Assembly (NCBI GenBank): GCA_965218945.1
Contig: OZ244718.1
Location: 1,364,001-1,428,000, forward strand
Length of the DNA stretch: 64,000 bases
From: DAOUJW01 sp965218945
Lineage (GTDB): Bacteria > Chloroflexota > Dehalococcoidia > Lucifugimonadales > UBA2985
Direction of reading: 5' to 3'
Each line of letters opens with the position of its first letter. Position 1 is the first letter of the stretch. Positions 51,637 to 60,345 of this stretch are shown piece by piece. Under the pieces are notes generated by a model. It was not told the origin of the DNA, did no database searches, and was given only the letters and a program-made list of their open reading frames with translations. The translations under genes and the position numbers were made by a program.

Positions 51637-53163
51637 CTATGCCCCCGCTTCCATCGTCCCTGTTCGTTTGCGCGGGTTGACTTCGTCGAACAGCGCCGCC
51701 ACCTCGGGCGACGGACCGGGCGTCAAGAGCGTCGCCGCCAAGGATGCCGTCATGCCAGCCGTAAAACCTGGAGTGCACACCATGATGTCCCAGACGCCAC
51801 CCGGTCCTCCCGACGCGAACCCCCAGATAGATGACACCACCGTCCCTGCAACTATCCCCGACACCGCTCCCCAATAGTTAAACCGCCGCCAGTACAACGC
51901 CAGGATGATGCACGGGCCGAAGGCCGCTCCCATCCCGCCGAAGGCATACGCCACCAACTCCAGGATCGAGTCGGGCTTGTACATGGCGATCGCCAGGGCC
52001 ACCAACCCGATCGCCACCAGCAGCAACCGTCCCAGCCAGATGCGCGACCGGGTCTGGATGGAGTAGGTGAACCTCCGCAGCAGCGGCAGGTCGCTGGTGG
52101 CCACCGCCGATCCCAGCAGCAGCTGGGAGTCCGCCGTACTCATCACCGCGGCAACCACCCCACACAGCAGCACACCCGCCACCAGCGGATGGAAGAACAC
52201 CTCCGTCACCACGAAGTACACCTTCTCCGGGTCCGCAACGGCCGCCGCCAGCATCCCCGTCTGCTCCAGCGCCGGACGAGCCGCCCATCCGATGACCAGC
52301 CCGAACACGGTAATCAGGAATAGCCAGGCGACGCCGATGTTCCGGCTAGCCGGAATCTTCTCCTCGTCTTCGATCGCCATGTAGCGCTGCAACACCCGCA
52401 GAGACCCCCACGCCGCGATCGCCCAACCCGGCAGCGACGCTACGTAAACCCAGGACAGCGCATTGCCCTGCGCATCGTTGAACGGATTGAGGAAACCCGA
52501 CCCTCCAGCCAACATCCCCGTCAGCGGGTTCTCCGTCACCTGCAGCAGCATGGCTGGGATAATGGCGAAGGAAGCCAGCATCAGCAGAGACTGGAACACG
52601 TCAGTACGCGACACCGCCAGGAATCCCCCCACCAGCGTGTACGACGCTACCGCGATTAGCGTCACCACCATTCCAGCGTTGGGCTCCAGCCCGAAGGTCT
52701 CTTGGAGCAGCTTTGACCCTCCCACCAGGCCGGATGAGATGTAGATGATGACGAAGAACAGCGTGACCACCGCCATCAGCGACCGCAGCGTCCCCGTCCG
52801 GTCGTCGAACCGCCTCTCCAGGAACTCAGGGATGGTCAGCGAGTTGTCAGCGGCGAAGGTGTAACGCCGCAGCCTCCTCGCCAGGATGGTCCAGGAAAAC
52901 ACCGCCCCTACGAAGATGCTCCCCGCCAGCCATAGCGTCGCCCCGCCGTCAACAAACGCCAGCGCCGGCACCACCAGCATGGAACCGCTGCTCACCGCCG
53001 AGGAGCCGGCGCTCAGGGCCGACGTCGCAGCGCTCAGCCGACGGCTTCCCAGCACGTAGTCCTGCATCTCCCGCATCTGCCGCGACCGCACCACTGCGAT
53101 GACGATGAGGATGGCAAAGTAGGCTGCAAAGACGCAGATGACCCAGAAATTTAGGAACGTCAC
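51637..53163 (-). CDS. Sodium:solute symporter (PutP-like), paralog
   Basis: About 508 residues from a GTG at 53163; the open frame extends upstream to 53238, but that part (with CPCC) does not look like a symporter start, and no well-placed ribosome binding site decides. The N-terminus NFWVICVFAAYFAILIVIAV is a membrane helix, then QDYVLGSRRLSAATSALSAG and VMSTADSQLLLGSAVATSDL, as in the paralog at 38630-40144. Na+-coupled uptake of an unknown small solute. The two copies are clearly related yet divergent, and lie 13 kb apart in opposite directions. Confidence 0.9.
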   Translation of the reverse strand: MTFLNFWVICVFAAYFAILIVIAVVRSRQMREMQDYVLGSRRLSAATSALSAGSSAVSSGSMLVVPALAFVDGGATLWLAGSIFVGAVFSWTILARRLRRYTFAADNSLTIPEFLERRFDDRTGTLRSLMAVVTLFFVIIYISSGLVGGSKLLQETFGLEPNAGMVVTLIAVASYTLVGGFLAVSRTDVFQSLLMLASFAIIPAMLLQVTENPLTGMLAGGSGFLNPFNDAQGNALSWVYVASLPGWAIAAWGSLRVLQRYMAIEDEEKIPASRNIGVAWLFLITVFGLVIGWAARPALEQTGMLAAAVADPEKVYFVVTEVFFHPLVAGVLLCGVVAAVMSTADSQLLLGSAVATSDLPLLRRFTYSIQTRSRIWLGRLLLVAIGLVALAIAMYKPDSILELVAYAFGGMGAAFGPCIILALYWRRFNYWGAVSGIVAGTVVSSIWGFASGGPGGVWDIMVCTPGFTAGMTASLAATLLTPGPSPEVAALFDEVNPRKRTGTMEAGA

Positions 53164-53255
53164 TACGCTTCCATGGATTCCCTCCAAACTTGTAATGGCG
53201 AGGCCTATCCTACAACATGGGCAGGAGTATGTCAGCAATCACTCCTAGTGTGGTT

Positions 53256-53267
53256 TAACTTAAGTTA
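53256..53267. promoter_or_regulatory. Perfect 12-bp palindrome, possible operator
   Basis: TAACTTAAGTTA lies about 90 bp upstream of the symporter start at 53163 and at the edge of the mobile-element debris. Its role is unknown; it could be an operator or part of an element end. Confidence 0.25.
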
Positions 53268-53284
53268 GCCCATTAATACTAGCT

Positions 53285-53503
53285 ATGGTGTATCCTCCTG
53301 ACTCCGCGGCAACTAGGAGGATGAATATGGGCAATGGGGGACCAACCCCACCGTTGGCCTTGGACAGGCTGCTGGCCTGTAACTGCACGTACAAGGCTGT
53401 GCGACCCCATCAAGCCTTGGGTTACAAGACCCCGGACCAGTTCTATCACCACTGGCTGGATACTAATGCAACTGGAAAGGAGGTCTTGTCCGATATCTCC
53501 TGA
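53285..53503 (+). pseudogene. IS3/IS481-type integrase core, C-terminal fragment
   Basis: The segment TYKAVRPHQALGYKTPDQFY is the conserved C-terminal end of IS3/IS481-family DDE transposases (rve core). Only this tail is left; no upstream catalytic domain or terminal repeats remain. It lies among other degraded element pieces. Confidence 0.65.
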
Positions 53504-53527
53504 CCCTACACACGGGGATGTCAGAAG

Positions 53528-53737
53528 GTGCCCTTTGAGGTTATACTCGTCTGGAATTTCTCGCGCCTCACCCGCAAGAGGGAGCAGGACGTGGCCTTCA
53601 AGTCCATGCTCCGGCGCCAATAAAGGTCGTCTCCCTCACCGGCAGGCTCATGGAGGCCATCATTGAGAGCGTGGACGAGTTCTACAGCGAAAACCCGGGT
53701 TCACAGGGGCATCGGCGGGGGCCGCTCCAGCCTCCCG
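53528..53737 (+). pseudogene. Serine recombinase fragment with frameshift and deletion
   Basis: VPFEVILVWNFSRLTRKREQ then DVAFKSMLRRQ, followed one base out of frame by KVVSLTGRLMEAIIESVDEF and YSENPGS, matches the resolvase catalytic-domain pattern (vilVwkfSRfaRkre...TGRLmeaiieavDEFYSEN). The N-terminal catalytic serine and the long C-terminal domain are absent. A stop codon and a small internal deletion separate the halves. Non-functional. Confidence 0.7.
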
Positions 53738-53786
53738 GCTGAAAACAGCGTCCGGGGGAACTCCACCTAGTGGAAGGAGGTATCCA

Positions 53787-55442
53787 ATGAAGATTCAGAC
53801 CATTGGGCTCGGCGCTCTGGTCGGTGGCTTGCTCATTGTGCCTATGGTTGCAGTGATGTACCTGGCGGACAATTTGCTCAACTTCTCATTCGCACCCTAT
53901 GACGTCTTCGACTGGATTGCCCGAGTTCTGCCTGGGGCGGTCGTGACGTTCGGCATTGATCTGATGATAGATAGCCTGCAAATGCTGGGCCTCAACGTCG
54001 CAGACACTGCGAAGACTGCCGAACATATCCAGGCGGTGCTAGTGTTCGCTATCGCCGGAATCGGGGCAACCATCATTGTATATGGTGTTGTTGGACGCCG
54101 ACCTGCCGGTAGCGGACCCGGTTTGGGCCTCCTGGTGGGCGCCGTCTTGGGCTTGCCGATAGCGATGATCTCGGCAAGCATGTCACAGTCCTCGACCCAC
54201 GTGTCGTTCATCTTCGTATGGGTTCTTGGTATGTTCTGCGTCTGGGGCGTCACCACGGTCGCCACGGCCCGCAGACTGCTGCCTCAGTTCTCCTTAACGA
54301 CTGGCGGCTCGTCGTCGCAGATAGAGACGAATTCCGTGAAAGTCGTCGGCAGGCGGCAGTTCCTCATCCAAATGGGGGCAGCAACGGCCACCGTCACGGT
54401 TGTTGGCGCCGGCTTGGGGCGCGTCCTCGAAATAGACGAGCGCAACCGCTTGGAAGCCGAATTGGAGGCGATGAAGGCCTACATGTCCGCGACCCCGTCG
54501 GCTATCGAGCTGCCCAACGAAAACGCCACTCTCAAACCTGCTCTCGGAACGCGGCCCGAATATACCGCCGTCAGAGACCACTACAAGGTCTTCATACGTT
54601 CGGAACCAACGGTGATTGATGGTGCAACATGGACCCTGCCGATCACCGGCCTCGTGGATAACCCGGTGACTTTTACTCTGGACGACCTCCGGACCAGGTA
54701 CGAGGCTCGCAATGAGTTTGTCACTTTGAGTTGCATCTCCAATCGGGTAGGCGGCCCCCTGATAGGCACCACCTACTGGACAGGCGCCAGCCTACAGGAC
54801 ATCCTTGCCGATGTTATACCACGGAGTGATGCGCGCTATCTGTTAATAACTTGTGGTGATGGTTTTTATGAGACAGTCGATCTTGATTTGATCAACTCCG
54901 ACAAGCGGATCATGCTCGCATACAACTGGGACGGCAACCCGATACCGTTCGATCACGGGTTCCCGCTGCGGATCTGGCTTCCAGATCGCTTCGGCATGAA
55001 GCAGCCCAAGTGGATCACCGGAATCGAGGTGATAGGCAATTATGAGCCGGGTTACTGGGTTGGACGCGGTTGGTCCAAGGAGGCGCTAGTCAAGGCCACA
55101 TCTGTGGTGGATACGGTGGCGGTGGACTCGGTGATCGAGGACGGTGACCGTAAGCTGATCCCCATTGGTGGAATCGCCTACGCTGGTGCGCGAGGCATCT
55201 CCAAGGTGGAGGCGCGTGTGGACTTCGAACCCAACTGGCACAATGCGGAATTACGCACCCCGCTGTCGGATGTTGCCTGGGTAATCTGGCGCTACGAGTG
55301 GCCGTTCGAAGAAGGACGCCATGACTTCCAAGTCCGCTGCGTGGAGGCGGACGGAACTCCGCAGATCGAGGAAGAGGGCCCGCCTAGACCGGATGGAGCA
55401 ACCGGACTCCACACCAAGTCAGAACGAGTGGAGGCGATATAG
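53787..55442 (+). CDS. Membrane-anchored molybdopterin-dependent oxidoreductase (sulfite oxidase-like)
   Basis: 551 residues; the ATG has GGAAGGAGG upstream. The first 170 residues contain four membrane helices (IQTIGLGALVGGLLIVPMVA and others) with a C-terminal cytosolic linker. RRQFLIQMGAATATVTVVGA at residues about 190-210 looks like a Tat-type signal anchored internally. The rest is the Oxidored_molyb fold with the Mo-cofactor Cys in LSCISNRVGGPLIG and RIWLPDRFGMKQPKWI. The C-terminal Mo-co dimer domain ends the protein. Sulfite-oxidase-family enzymes oxidise sulfite or reduce S/N-oxides; the partner cytochrome gene is not adjacent. Confidence 0.88.
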   Translation: MKIQTIGLGALVGGLLIVPMVAVMYLADNLLNFSFAPYDVFDWIARVLPGAVVTFGIDLMIDSLQMLGLNVADTAKTAEHIQAVLVFAIAGIGATIIVYGVVGRRPAGSGPGLGLLVGAVLGLPIAMISASMSQSSTHVSFIFVWVLGMFCVWGVTTVATARRLLPQFSLTTGGSSSQIETNSVKVVGRRQFLIQMGAATATVTVVGAGLGRVLEIDERNRLEAELEAMKAYMSATPSAIELPNENATLKPALGTRPEYTAVRDHYKVFIRSEPTVIDGATWTLPITGLVDNPVTFTLDDLRTRYEARNEFVTLSCISNRVGGPLIGTTYWTGASLQDILADVIPRSDARYLLITCGDGFYETVDLDLINSDKRIMLAYNWDGNPIPFDHGFPLRIWLPDRFGMKQPKWITGIEVIGNYEPGYWVGRGWSKEALVKATSVVDTVAVDSVIEDGDRKLIPIGGIAYAGARGISKVEARVDFEPNWHNAELRTPLSDVAWVIWRYEWPFEEGRHDFQVRCVEADGTPQIEEEGPPRPDGATGLHTKSERVEAI

Positions 55443-55639
55443 ACGACCCGATTAACCTCACTGCTCAGCCTGTCAATCGCCAAGGTCTTTATTCCAGCAA
55501 TCGCCGCGGCCATTGGGCCACTTGGGCGCCTGGTATATAGAATTAGGTTATTGGTCAGAGGTCAGTCACCTCCTTGGGACCAAGCAGAGCCCGGTGCGAA
55601 GACAGCCGCTCCCGGTAGCTGGTGTTGGCCAGACCGTCC
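55443..55639. other. Intergenic region, nothing recognisable
   Basis: No gene is supported between the molybdopterin enzyme and the degraded IS3 piece. The short open frames carry no recognisable domain. Confidence 0.4.
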
Positions 55640-55758
55640 AGAGCAAGGTGGCTTCGCTCATCCCATGCCTTCGACATTACTCCACTGTCTTGGCCCCTGC
55701 CTCAGCCTCGTTCAGGACCGGCTAGGTTCTGCTCCTCTGTGTACTTCTTCCCTGCCAT
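55640..55758 (-). pseudogene. IS3-family OrfA fragment, frameshifted
   Basis: From ATG at 55758 the frame reads MAGKKYTEEQNLAGPERG and stops. The next frame continues LNEAEAGAKTVE, a stop, then CRRHGMSEATL. Together they match the IS3 OrfA start KKYTEEQIxxVLxEAEAGAKTVExCRRHGMSEATLYRW. At least one frameshift and one stop codon make it dead. No OrfB follows. Confidence 0.7.
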
Positions 55759-56018
55759 GAGCCCTCCTTACTATGATGCCTATTTTACCCGGAGGACTCT
55801 CCTTGCCACTGCTACTGTTTTATGGGGTAAGGTCAGCAAGACCACAAACAACGGCTACAAGAGCCTTGCCAATGTACACGGGCGTTGAGAGAAATATGCG
55901 CCTGCTACTTTCCTCGGCAATCCCTCCGTTTCACTGGTGAATAGAGGAGTTTATCTCCTTTCCTCTGTGGTACACTTGGCTGGGCCATTTCTCTTCAGAG
56001 ATAACCTCTAATCGCGGG

Positions 56019-57296
56019 GTGCGGACATTGAACCTACGTTTTAAGTCGCCCAACCAGGTTTTCTACGGCTGGTGGCTGGTAGGTATAACCCTCTTTACCC
56101 TGACGGCAATCATCACTCCCATCTTCCAGGGTCTGGGCTTCTTCTTTGTGGCCCTGGAGCGTCACTTCGGGTGGAGCCGGGCCGTCCTCTCGGTTCCCTT
56201 CTCTCTCAGCCGCGTGGAGGGCGCCATTCTGGGACCTATCGAAGGGTATCTCACCGACCGCTATGGAAGCCGTATCATGATCCTCATTGGGCTTGCGATC
56301 CTTGGCGCCGGGTTCGTTGGCTTCAGCATGGTGGAGGGGGTGTTGGGGTATTATGTCACCTTCCTGGTGATCTTTGCTGGAGCGGGCCTGGGCGGCTTTA
56401 TACCTCTTATCGCAGCCATAAACAATTGGTTCCACCGGCACCGGACCAAGGCGATGGCCATAGGTATGATTGGCATCAACCTCGGAGCCCTTCTTGCGCC
56501 ATTTATAGGACGCGCCATGGACCTGTACGGCTGGAGGACTCTTGCCCTGTGGCTTGGCATAGGCGTGTGGATTTTCGCGGTCCCCATAGCCGCCTCGGTA
56601 CGCAACCGTCCCGAGGAATACGGCCAGCGTCCTGACGGCGATTCTATTTCAAACAGGCTGGAGTACTTGGAAGAGGCCGGATTGGACGACGAGGTCAACT
56701 TTACGGTGGGGGAAGCCGTGAGGACGCTGGCCTTCTGGGGGATTACAGCGGCTCATGGGTTCTCCGCTATTGCGACCGTAACGATCGCCGTTCACATCGT
56801 TCCCGCCATGACGGACATAGGCATGTCGCTGCCCCAGGCGGGGACGGTTGTACTCACCTATGGTGTCTCGGGCGGCATCAGCCAGCTCGCAGCGGGCTTC
56901 CTGGGGGATCGTTTGCCGAAGCAACCGTTAATCGCTATCTTTGTGGCTATTCAGGGCTTGGGGATGTTGGTTGCGGCGACTATCTTGACATTTTCAGGCG
57001 CTTACATATTCGCTGTGCTGTATGGAATAGGCCTCGGCGCGCGTGTGCCACTGCTTACTGCGATACGAGGAGATTTCTTCGGAAGAAGTAACTTCGCCAC
57101 GATTATGGGAGTCTCGCAAGTACCCATGAATATTGCGATGATGGGCGCTCCTATAGCGGCGGGGTATCTGTTTGACGCTCTGGGGAACTATACAATTCCA
57201 TTCCTGGCGTTGGCAATGTTCAACTTCCTGGGAGCCGGCATGATCCTGATAGCTAGAAGACCCACACTGCCTGAGCGTCAGCAGAGGAGACTCTAG
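56019..57296 (+). CDS. MFS transporter (monocarboxylate/oxalate-like)
   Basis: 425 residues, 12 membrane helices. The N-terminal FYGWWLVGITLFTLTAIITP and GLGFFFVALERHFGWSRAVL, then LTDRYGSRIMILIGLAILGA with the MFS loop motif, resemble the monocarboxylate-transporter/OFA branch. It would move an organic acid in symport; the acid is unknown. The start is a GTG at 56019. Its neighbours on both sides are transposon remains, so it may have come in by transfer or survived rearrangement. Confidence 0.88.
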   Translation: MRTLNLRFKSPNQVFYGWWLVGITLFTLTAIITPIFQGLGFFFVALERHFGWSRAVLSVPFSLSRVEGAILGPIEGYLTDRYGSRIMILIGLAILGAGFVGFSMVEGVLGYYVTFLVIFAGAGLGGFIPLIAAINNWFHRHRTKAMAIGMIGINLGALLAPFIGRAMDLYGWRTLALWLGIGVWIFAVPIAASVRNRPEEYGQRPDGDSISNRLEYLEEAGLDDEVNFTVGEAVRTLAFWGITAAHGFSAIATVTIAVHIVPAMTDIGMSLPQAGTVVLTYGVSGGISQLAAGFLGDRLPKQPLIAIFVAIQGLGMLVAATILTFSGAYIFAVLYGIGLGARVPLLTAIRGDFFGRSNFATIMGVSQVPMNIAMMGAPIAAGYLFDALGNYTIPFLALAMFNFLGAGMILIARRPTLPERQQRRL

Positions 57297-57460
57297 CAGG
57301 AACAACGCGGGGCACTCCACAACGCCAGACTAGCAGGCTGTCTGAGTATTATCGTATCAGGCTTTCGGTTGAGCCGAATGGGGCCGGTTGGGGCTGCTTC
57401 GTTGCCGAGTTCTCGCAAATTCAGGGCCGTTGCTGACCGGAGTTTGAGTGTCCAATACAC

Positions 57461-57697
57461 TCAGGCGGTGGCTCTGTGGGCGGACCGGAACAACTTGAAC
57501 AGGTTGTGGCCGGTGCAGATGAGCAGCCACTCGCGGTTCACTTTCTCCAGTCCCCGCAGCAGGAACAGCCGGAAGCCACGAGCCTGTTTGATCTGCCCGA
57601 ACACCGTCTCCATCCGCAACGCATAGCGCTGCCGTCCCAGTTTCGCAGCAGCCTGCTTGAAGTAGCCGACCGGGTCTCCATCGTTGTATATGGGGCA
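57461..57697 (-). pseudogene. IS1182-family transposase C-terminal fragment
   Basis: Reading the minus strand gives AAAKLGRQRYALRMETVFGQ, then IKQARGFRLFLLRGLEKVN and REWLLICTGHNLFKLFR followed by a stop at 57461. This is the C-terminal end of IS1182-type DDE transposases, including the final acidic residue in RMETVFGQ. Upstream sequence (57700-57850) retains only fragments out of frame. No intact open frame or ends remain. Confidence 0.7.
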
Positions 57698-57869
57698 TTA
57701 ACGGCTCAGTGCAAGCCATCAGGGCTTGTTCCAGCGAGTCAGCGAGCGGTGGGTGGCCCGGCCTCCTCCATTTCCTCGTCAATACGTTGCTGCAGGGTGG
57801 TGACCGGGCCACCGTCGAACCAGTCACCGCATGTAGCCCGCGCTACAACGTTGTCCCGCACGCGACAGG

Positions 57870-58006
57870 ACAGCCTTGCCGTCTTCATACACGAGGCGAC
57901 CGTCCTGCGGTCTATGCCTAACTGGCGGGCTGTTTCTGAACTGTTCTGACCACATGCTTACCACGTCTCTATGATAGTCCGTACCGCTATTCTTGGCGTA
58001 TCTCAT
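57870..58006 (-). pseudogene. Frameshifted transposase-like helix-turn-helix fragment
   Basis: From ATG at 58006, MRYAKNSGTDYHRDVVSMWS is followed after a one-base shift by SSETARQLGIDRRTVASCMK, the pattern of transposase OrfA-type helix-turn-helix domains. Only a fragment remains; it belongs to the same debris as the IS1182 piece. Confidence 0.4.
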
Positions 58007-58116
58007 TCTACTCACCCTGTACCATATGCTGTGAGAGAAAAAGTTCATCTTGTCTGGCGCGCCTCGCTAAGGTAGACTACATAATCACACATCCGCAACC
58101 ACCAATAGGAGGATTT

Positions 58117-58530
58117 ATGGCTACTTCTTCAGGCGGGTTGCACTATTCCCGCGATGAGACAGCAGGAGTACATGAGCCGCAACTGGACTATTCCAACCCG
58201 CATGGCCAGCGCGTGGGCCCCCGGTGGGTTCGTGGAGAGGTTGTCTTCGCAATGCCGTTGGGAATCGTCAACGTAGACCCAGAGGCGCAGAAATGGGCTA
58301 ACGAATACGTAGTGGTCTACACTCTGGACGGTCCAGATGGGCGCCCCGAACGCGTGCCAGGACAGTTTGGGATATACGATTCCAAACCTGGGGACCTAAA
58401 CTATAGCCCTATCTGGCGCTACAACTACGTGATTGCCCCCAGGGATTATGCAGCTAACACCCTACGCTCAGAGGACGACGCCCTATCGAGCGGCTACGAA
58501 ATCGTCCAGGGCGACACATACACCAACTGA
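58117..58530 (+). CDS. Hypothetical protein
   Basis: 137 residues with a good AGGAGG ribosome binding site six bases before the ATG. It is soluble, rich in Tyr and Asp, with beta-like repeats such as EYVVVYTLDGPDGRPERVPG and WRYNYVIAPRDYAANTLRSE. No family is recognised. It has intact coding features while both neighbours are pseudogene fragments. Confidence 0.62.
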   Translation: MATSSGGLHYSRDETAGVHEPQLDYSNPHGQRVGPRWVRGEVVFAMPLGIVNVDPEAQKWANEYVVVYTLDGPDGRPERVPGQFGIYDSKPGDLNYSPIWRYNYVIAPRDYAANTLRSEDDALSSGYEIVQGDTYTN

Positions 58531-58542
58531 CCAATACTGTAA

Positions 58543-58929
58543 ATGACCAGCGTGACTGGTCTTCGCCACGGCGATTCGTTGAGGCTATTGGAGCGAGGCG
58601 CTGTTGTCAATCAACAAGAAATGGGACAGATCTGGACCAGAGAAGATTCGGGACGTACGGGCGCCTTTGGTCGGCCCATCGGGAGCGTCCAGGCCATCCA
58701 ACACCACTGCGCCAACATACTCGTAGACGTGGAAACCGCTCGCTATCTTACGTGCCAAGAGGTATCCAAGGCCTGGGCCAGCGATGCCCACCGGCTCGTC
58801 GCGGCGCTGGCCCACCAGTGTCATGGGGCCATAGGCTTCATCAAAGAGATGGACGTTCACCTCTCCCACAAGACGGCAAAGGTGAGTGCTCTCCTATTTG
58901 GGGGCTCCGCCTTCCACTTGGAGGGGTGA
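58543..58929 (+). pseudogene. Acyl-CoA dehydrogenase C-terminal fragment
   Basis: From about 58655 the frame reads TGAFGRPIGSVQAIQHHCAN, then VETARYLTCQEVSKAWASDA, HRLVAALAHQCHGAIGFIKE and HLSHKTAKVSALLFG. This matches the end of acyl-CoA dehydrogenases (fgrpIGsfQaiqH, KawaSda, HqvhGgiGft.E). The FAD and substrate domains are missing and part of the middle (after YLTCQ) has been deleted. The start codon at 58543 is fortuitous. It is probably a decayed remnant from a beta-oxidation locus. Confidence 0.7.
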
Positions 58930-59018
58930 CCCGCGCGTGGTAGGGCATGTCGCAGAAGGTGGTCGATTTCTGTACAATACCCAAAGCACTACAGACCGTT
59001 TGGAGGGGAGCGTATTAG

Positions 59019-59963
59019 ATGGAATATCGAAATCTGGGCTCGTCCGGGCTCAAGGTATCCGCCGTCGGCTTGGGGACCAACAACTTCGGGTTCAGGATGG
59101 ACGAAGAGAGCTCGATCAGAGTGGCCCGTCAGGCCCTGGAAGATGGGATAAACTTCATAGACACCGCCGACAGCTATGGCAGAGGGCTGTCCGAGGAGCG
59201 AATTGGCATGGCTCTCAAGGACAACCGCAAGGACGTTATCATAGCTACCAAGGTGGCCAATCCAGTGGGAGACGGCCCAAACATGCGGGGCAACTCCCGC
59301 CATCACATAATGAACCAGGTGGAGGCCAGCCTCCGCTTCCTCCAGACCGACTACATAGACCTCTACCAGATACACAGACCCGATCCCACCACGCCCATAG
59401 AGGAGACCATGCGGGCGCTGGACGACCTTGTACGCCAGGGAAAAGTCCGCTACATCGGCTGCTCCAACTTCGCCGCTTGGCAGGTGTGCGAGGCCGTCTG
59501 GACCTCAAAGGCGCACAACCTGAACCCTTTGGTCACCGTCCAGCCCGAGTACTCGATGCTGAACCGCAGTGTTGAGTCGGAGTTGGCGCCCTTCTGCCGC
59601 GAGTACAACATTGGGATACTCCCCTTCTACCCCCTTGCCAGCGGATTCCTCACGGGAAAGTACCGACAGGGAGAGCCCGTGCCGGAGGGCACCCGACTGG
59701 CCGGCAACGAGCGGGCCCAGAATAACACCCTGACCCCCAAGAACTTTGCCATGCTGTCCAAGCTGGAGAACTTCGCCGCGGAGCGGGGCCACCCAATGGT
59801 GGAGCTGGCCATCGCCTGGCTGCTGGGTAACAACACGGTAAGCTCTGTAATTGCCGGGGCAACCAAGACGGAGCAGGTGACGGCCAACGCCAAGGCCGCC
59901 GACTGGCAGCTAACCGCCGAGGACATGAAGGATATAGACGAGATCCTCCGCAGCGGCGACTGA
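59019..59963 (+). CDS. Aldo/keto reductase
   Basis: 314 residues. The opening MEYRNLGSSGLKVSAVGLGT, INFIDTADSYGRGLSEERIG (Asp and Tyr of the tetrad), IIATKVAN (Lys), IDLYQIHRPDP (His) and the NADPH segment IAGATKTEQV are all present. It is a single-domain TIM barrel reducing carbonyls with NADPH, similar to the voltage-gated-potassium-channel-beta/Gcy1-type group. Substrate unknown. GGAGG lies upstream of the ATG. Confidence 0.93.
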   Translation: MEYRNLGSSGLKVSAVGLGTNNFGFRMDEESSIRVARQALEDGINFIDTADSYGRGLSEERIGMALKDNRKDVIIATKVANPVGDGPNMRGNSRHHIMNQVEASLRFLQTDYIDLYQIHRPDPTTPIEETMRALDDLVRQGKVRYIGCSNFAAWQVCEAVWTSKAHNLNPLVTVQPEYSMLNRSVESELAPFCREYNIGILPFYPLASGFLTGKYRQGEPVPEGTRLAGNERAQNNTLTPKNFAMLSKLENFAAERGHPMVELAIAWLLGNNTVSSVIAGATKTEQVTANAKAADWQLTAEDMKDIDEILRSGD

Positions 59964-60345
59964 GGCCTCCGTCGAGCTACCTTGACCTTGACCTCACCGC
60001 CCCGGAGAAGAAACCAAGCGCCCCAGCCGTCCTCGATGATTCGGGACGGCTGAGCGGGTACGGCGTCCTCGCCACTGACCAGGACACTCCAGGGATAGTC
60101 TGAATAAGTCCAGAAATGTCCGCAGGCGGCCCAGTGTTCCTCAGTTTGTGGTACAACCATAGGGGCAGGTCAGAATCACTTATGTGATAAGAAATGTGGG
60201 AAGCGCAGGCTAATTCCCGCTATTTTGTCGGGCGGAGCACCGGTGCAGAGTAGAGACACGGATAGCCGGCGGCGTCGGCCGCCAACTGCCTACCTGACAG
60301 GAGGTGTGCGGCCTGGGAGAATGAACCCTTGAAGGTTGCTAGCTC
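59964..60345. other. Intergenic region with a 9-bp hairpin
   Basis: Between the aldo/keto reductase and the hydrolase genes. CAGCCGTCC (60024-60032) pairs with GGACGGCTG (60044-60052) with an 11-nt loop, but no T-run follows on the plus strand, so it is at best a weak terminator. No gene is supported. Confidence 0.4.

Noticed and set aside
58585..58869. Minus-strand frame of 94 codons with even codon use
   Set aside because: The plus strand of the same region clearly encodes an acyl-CoA dehydrogenase tail, so the minus frame is a shadow.
59627..60160. Minus-strand frame of 177 codons reaching into the gap after the aldo/keto reductase
   Set aside because: Its longer part is antisense to the reductase gene and it has no family similarity.
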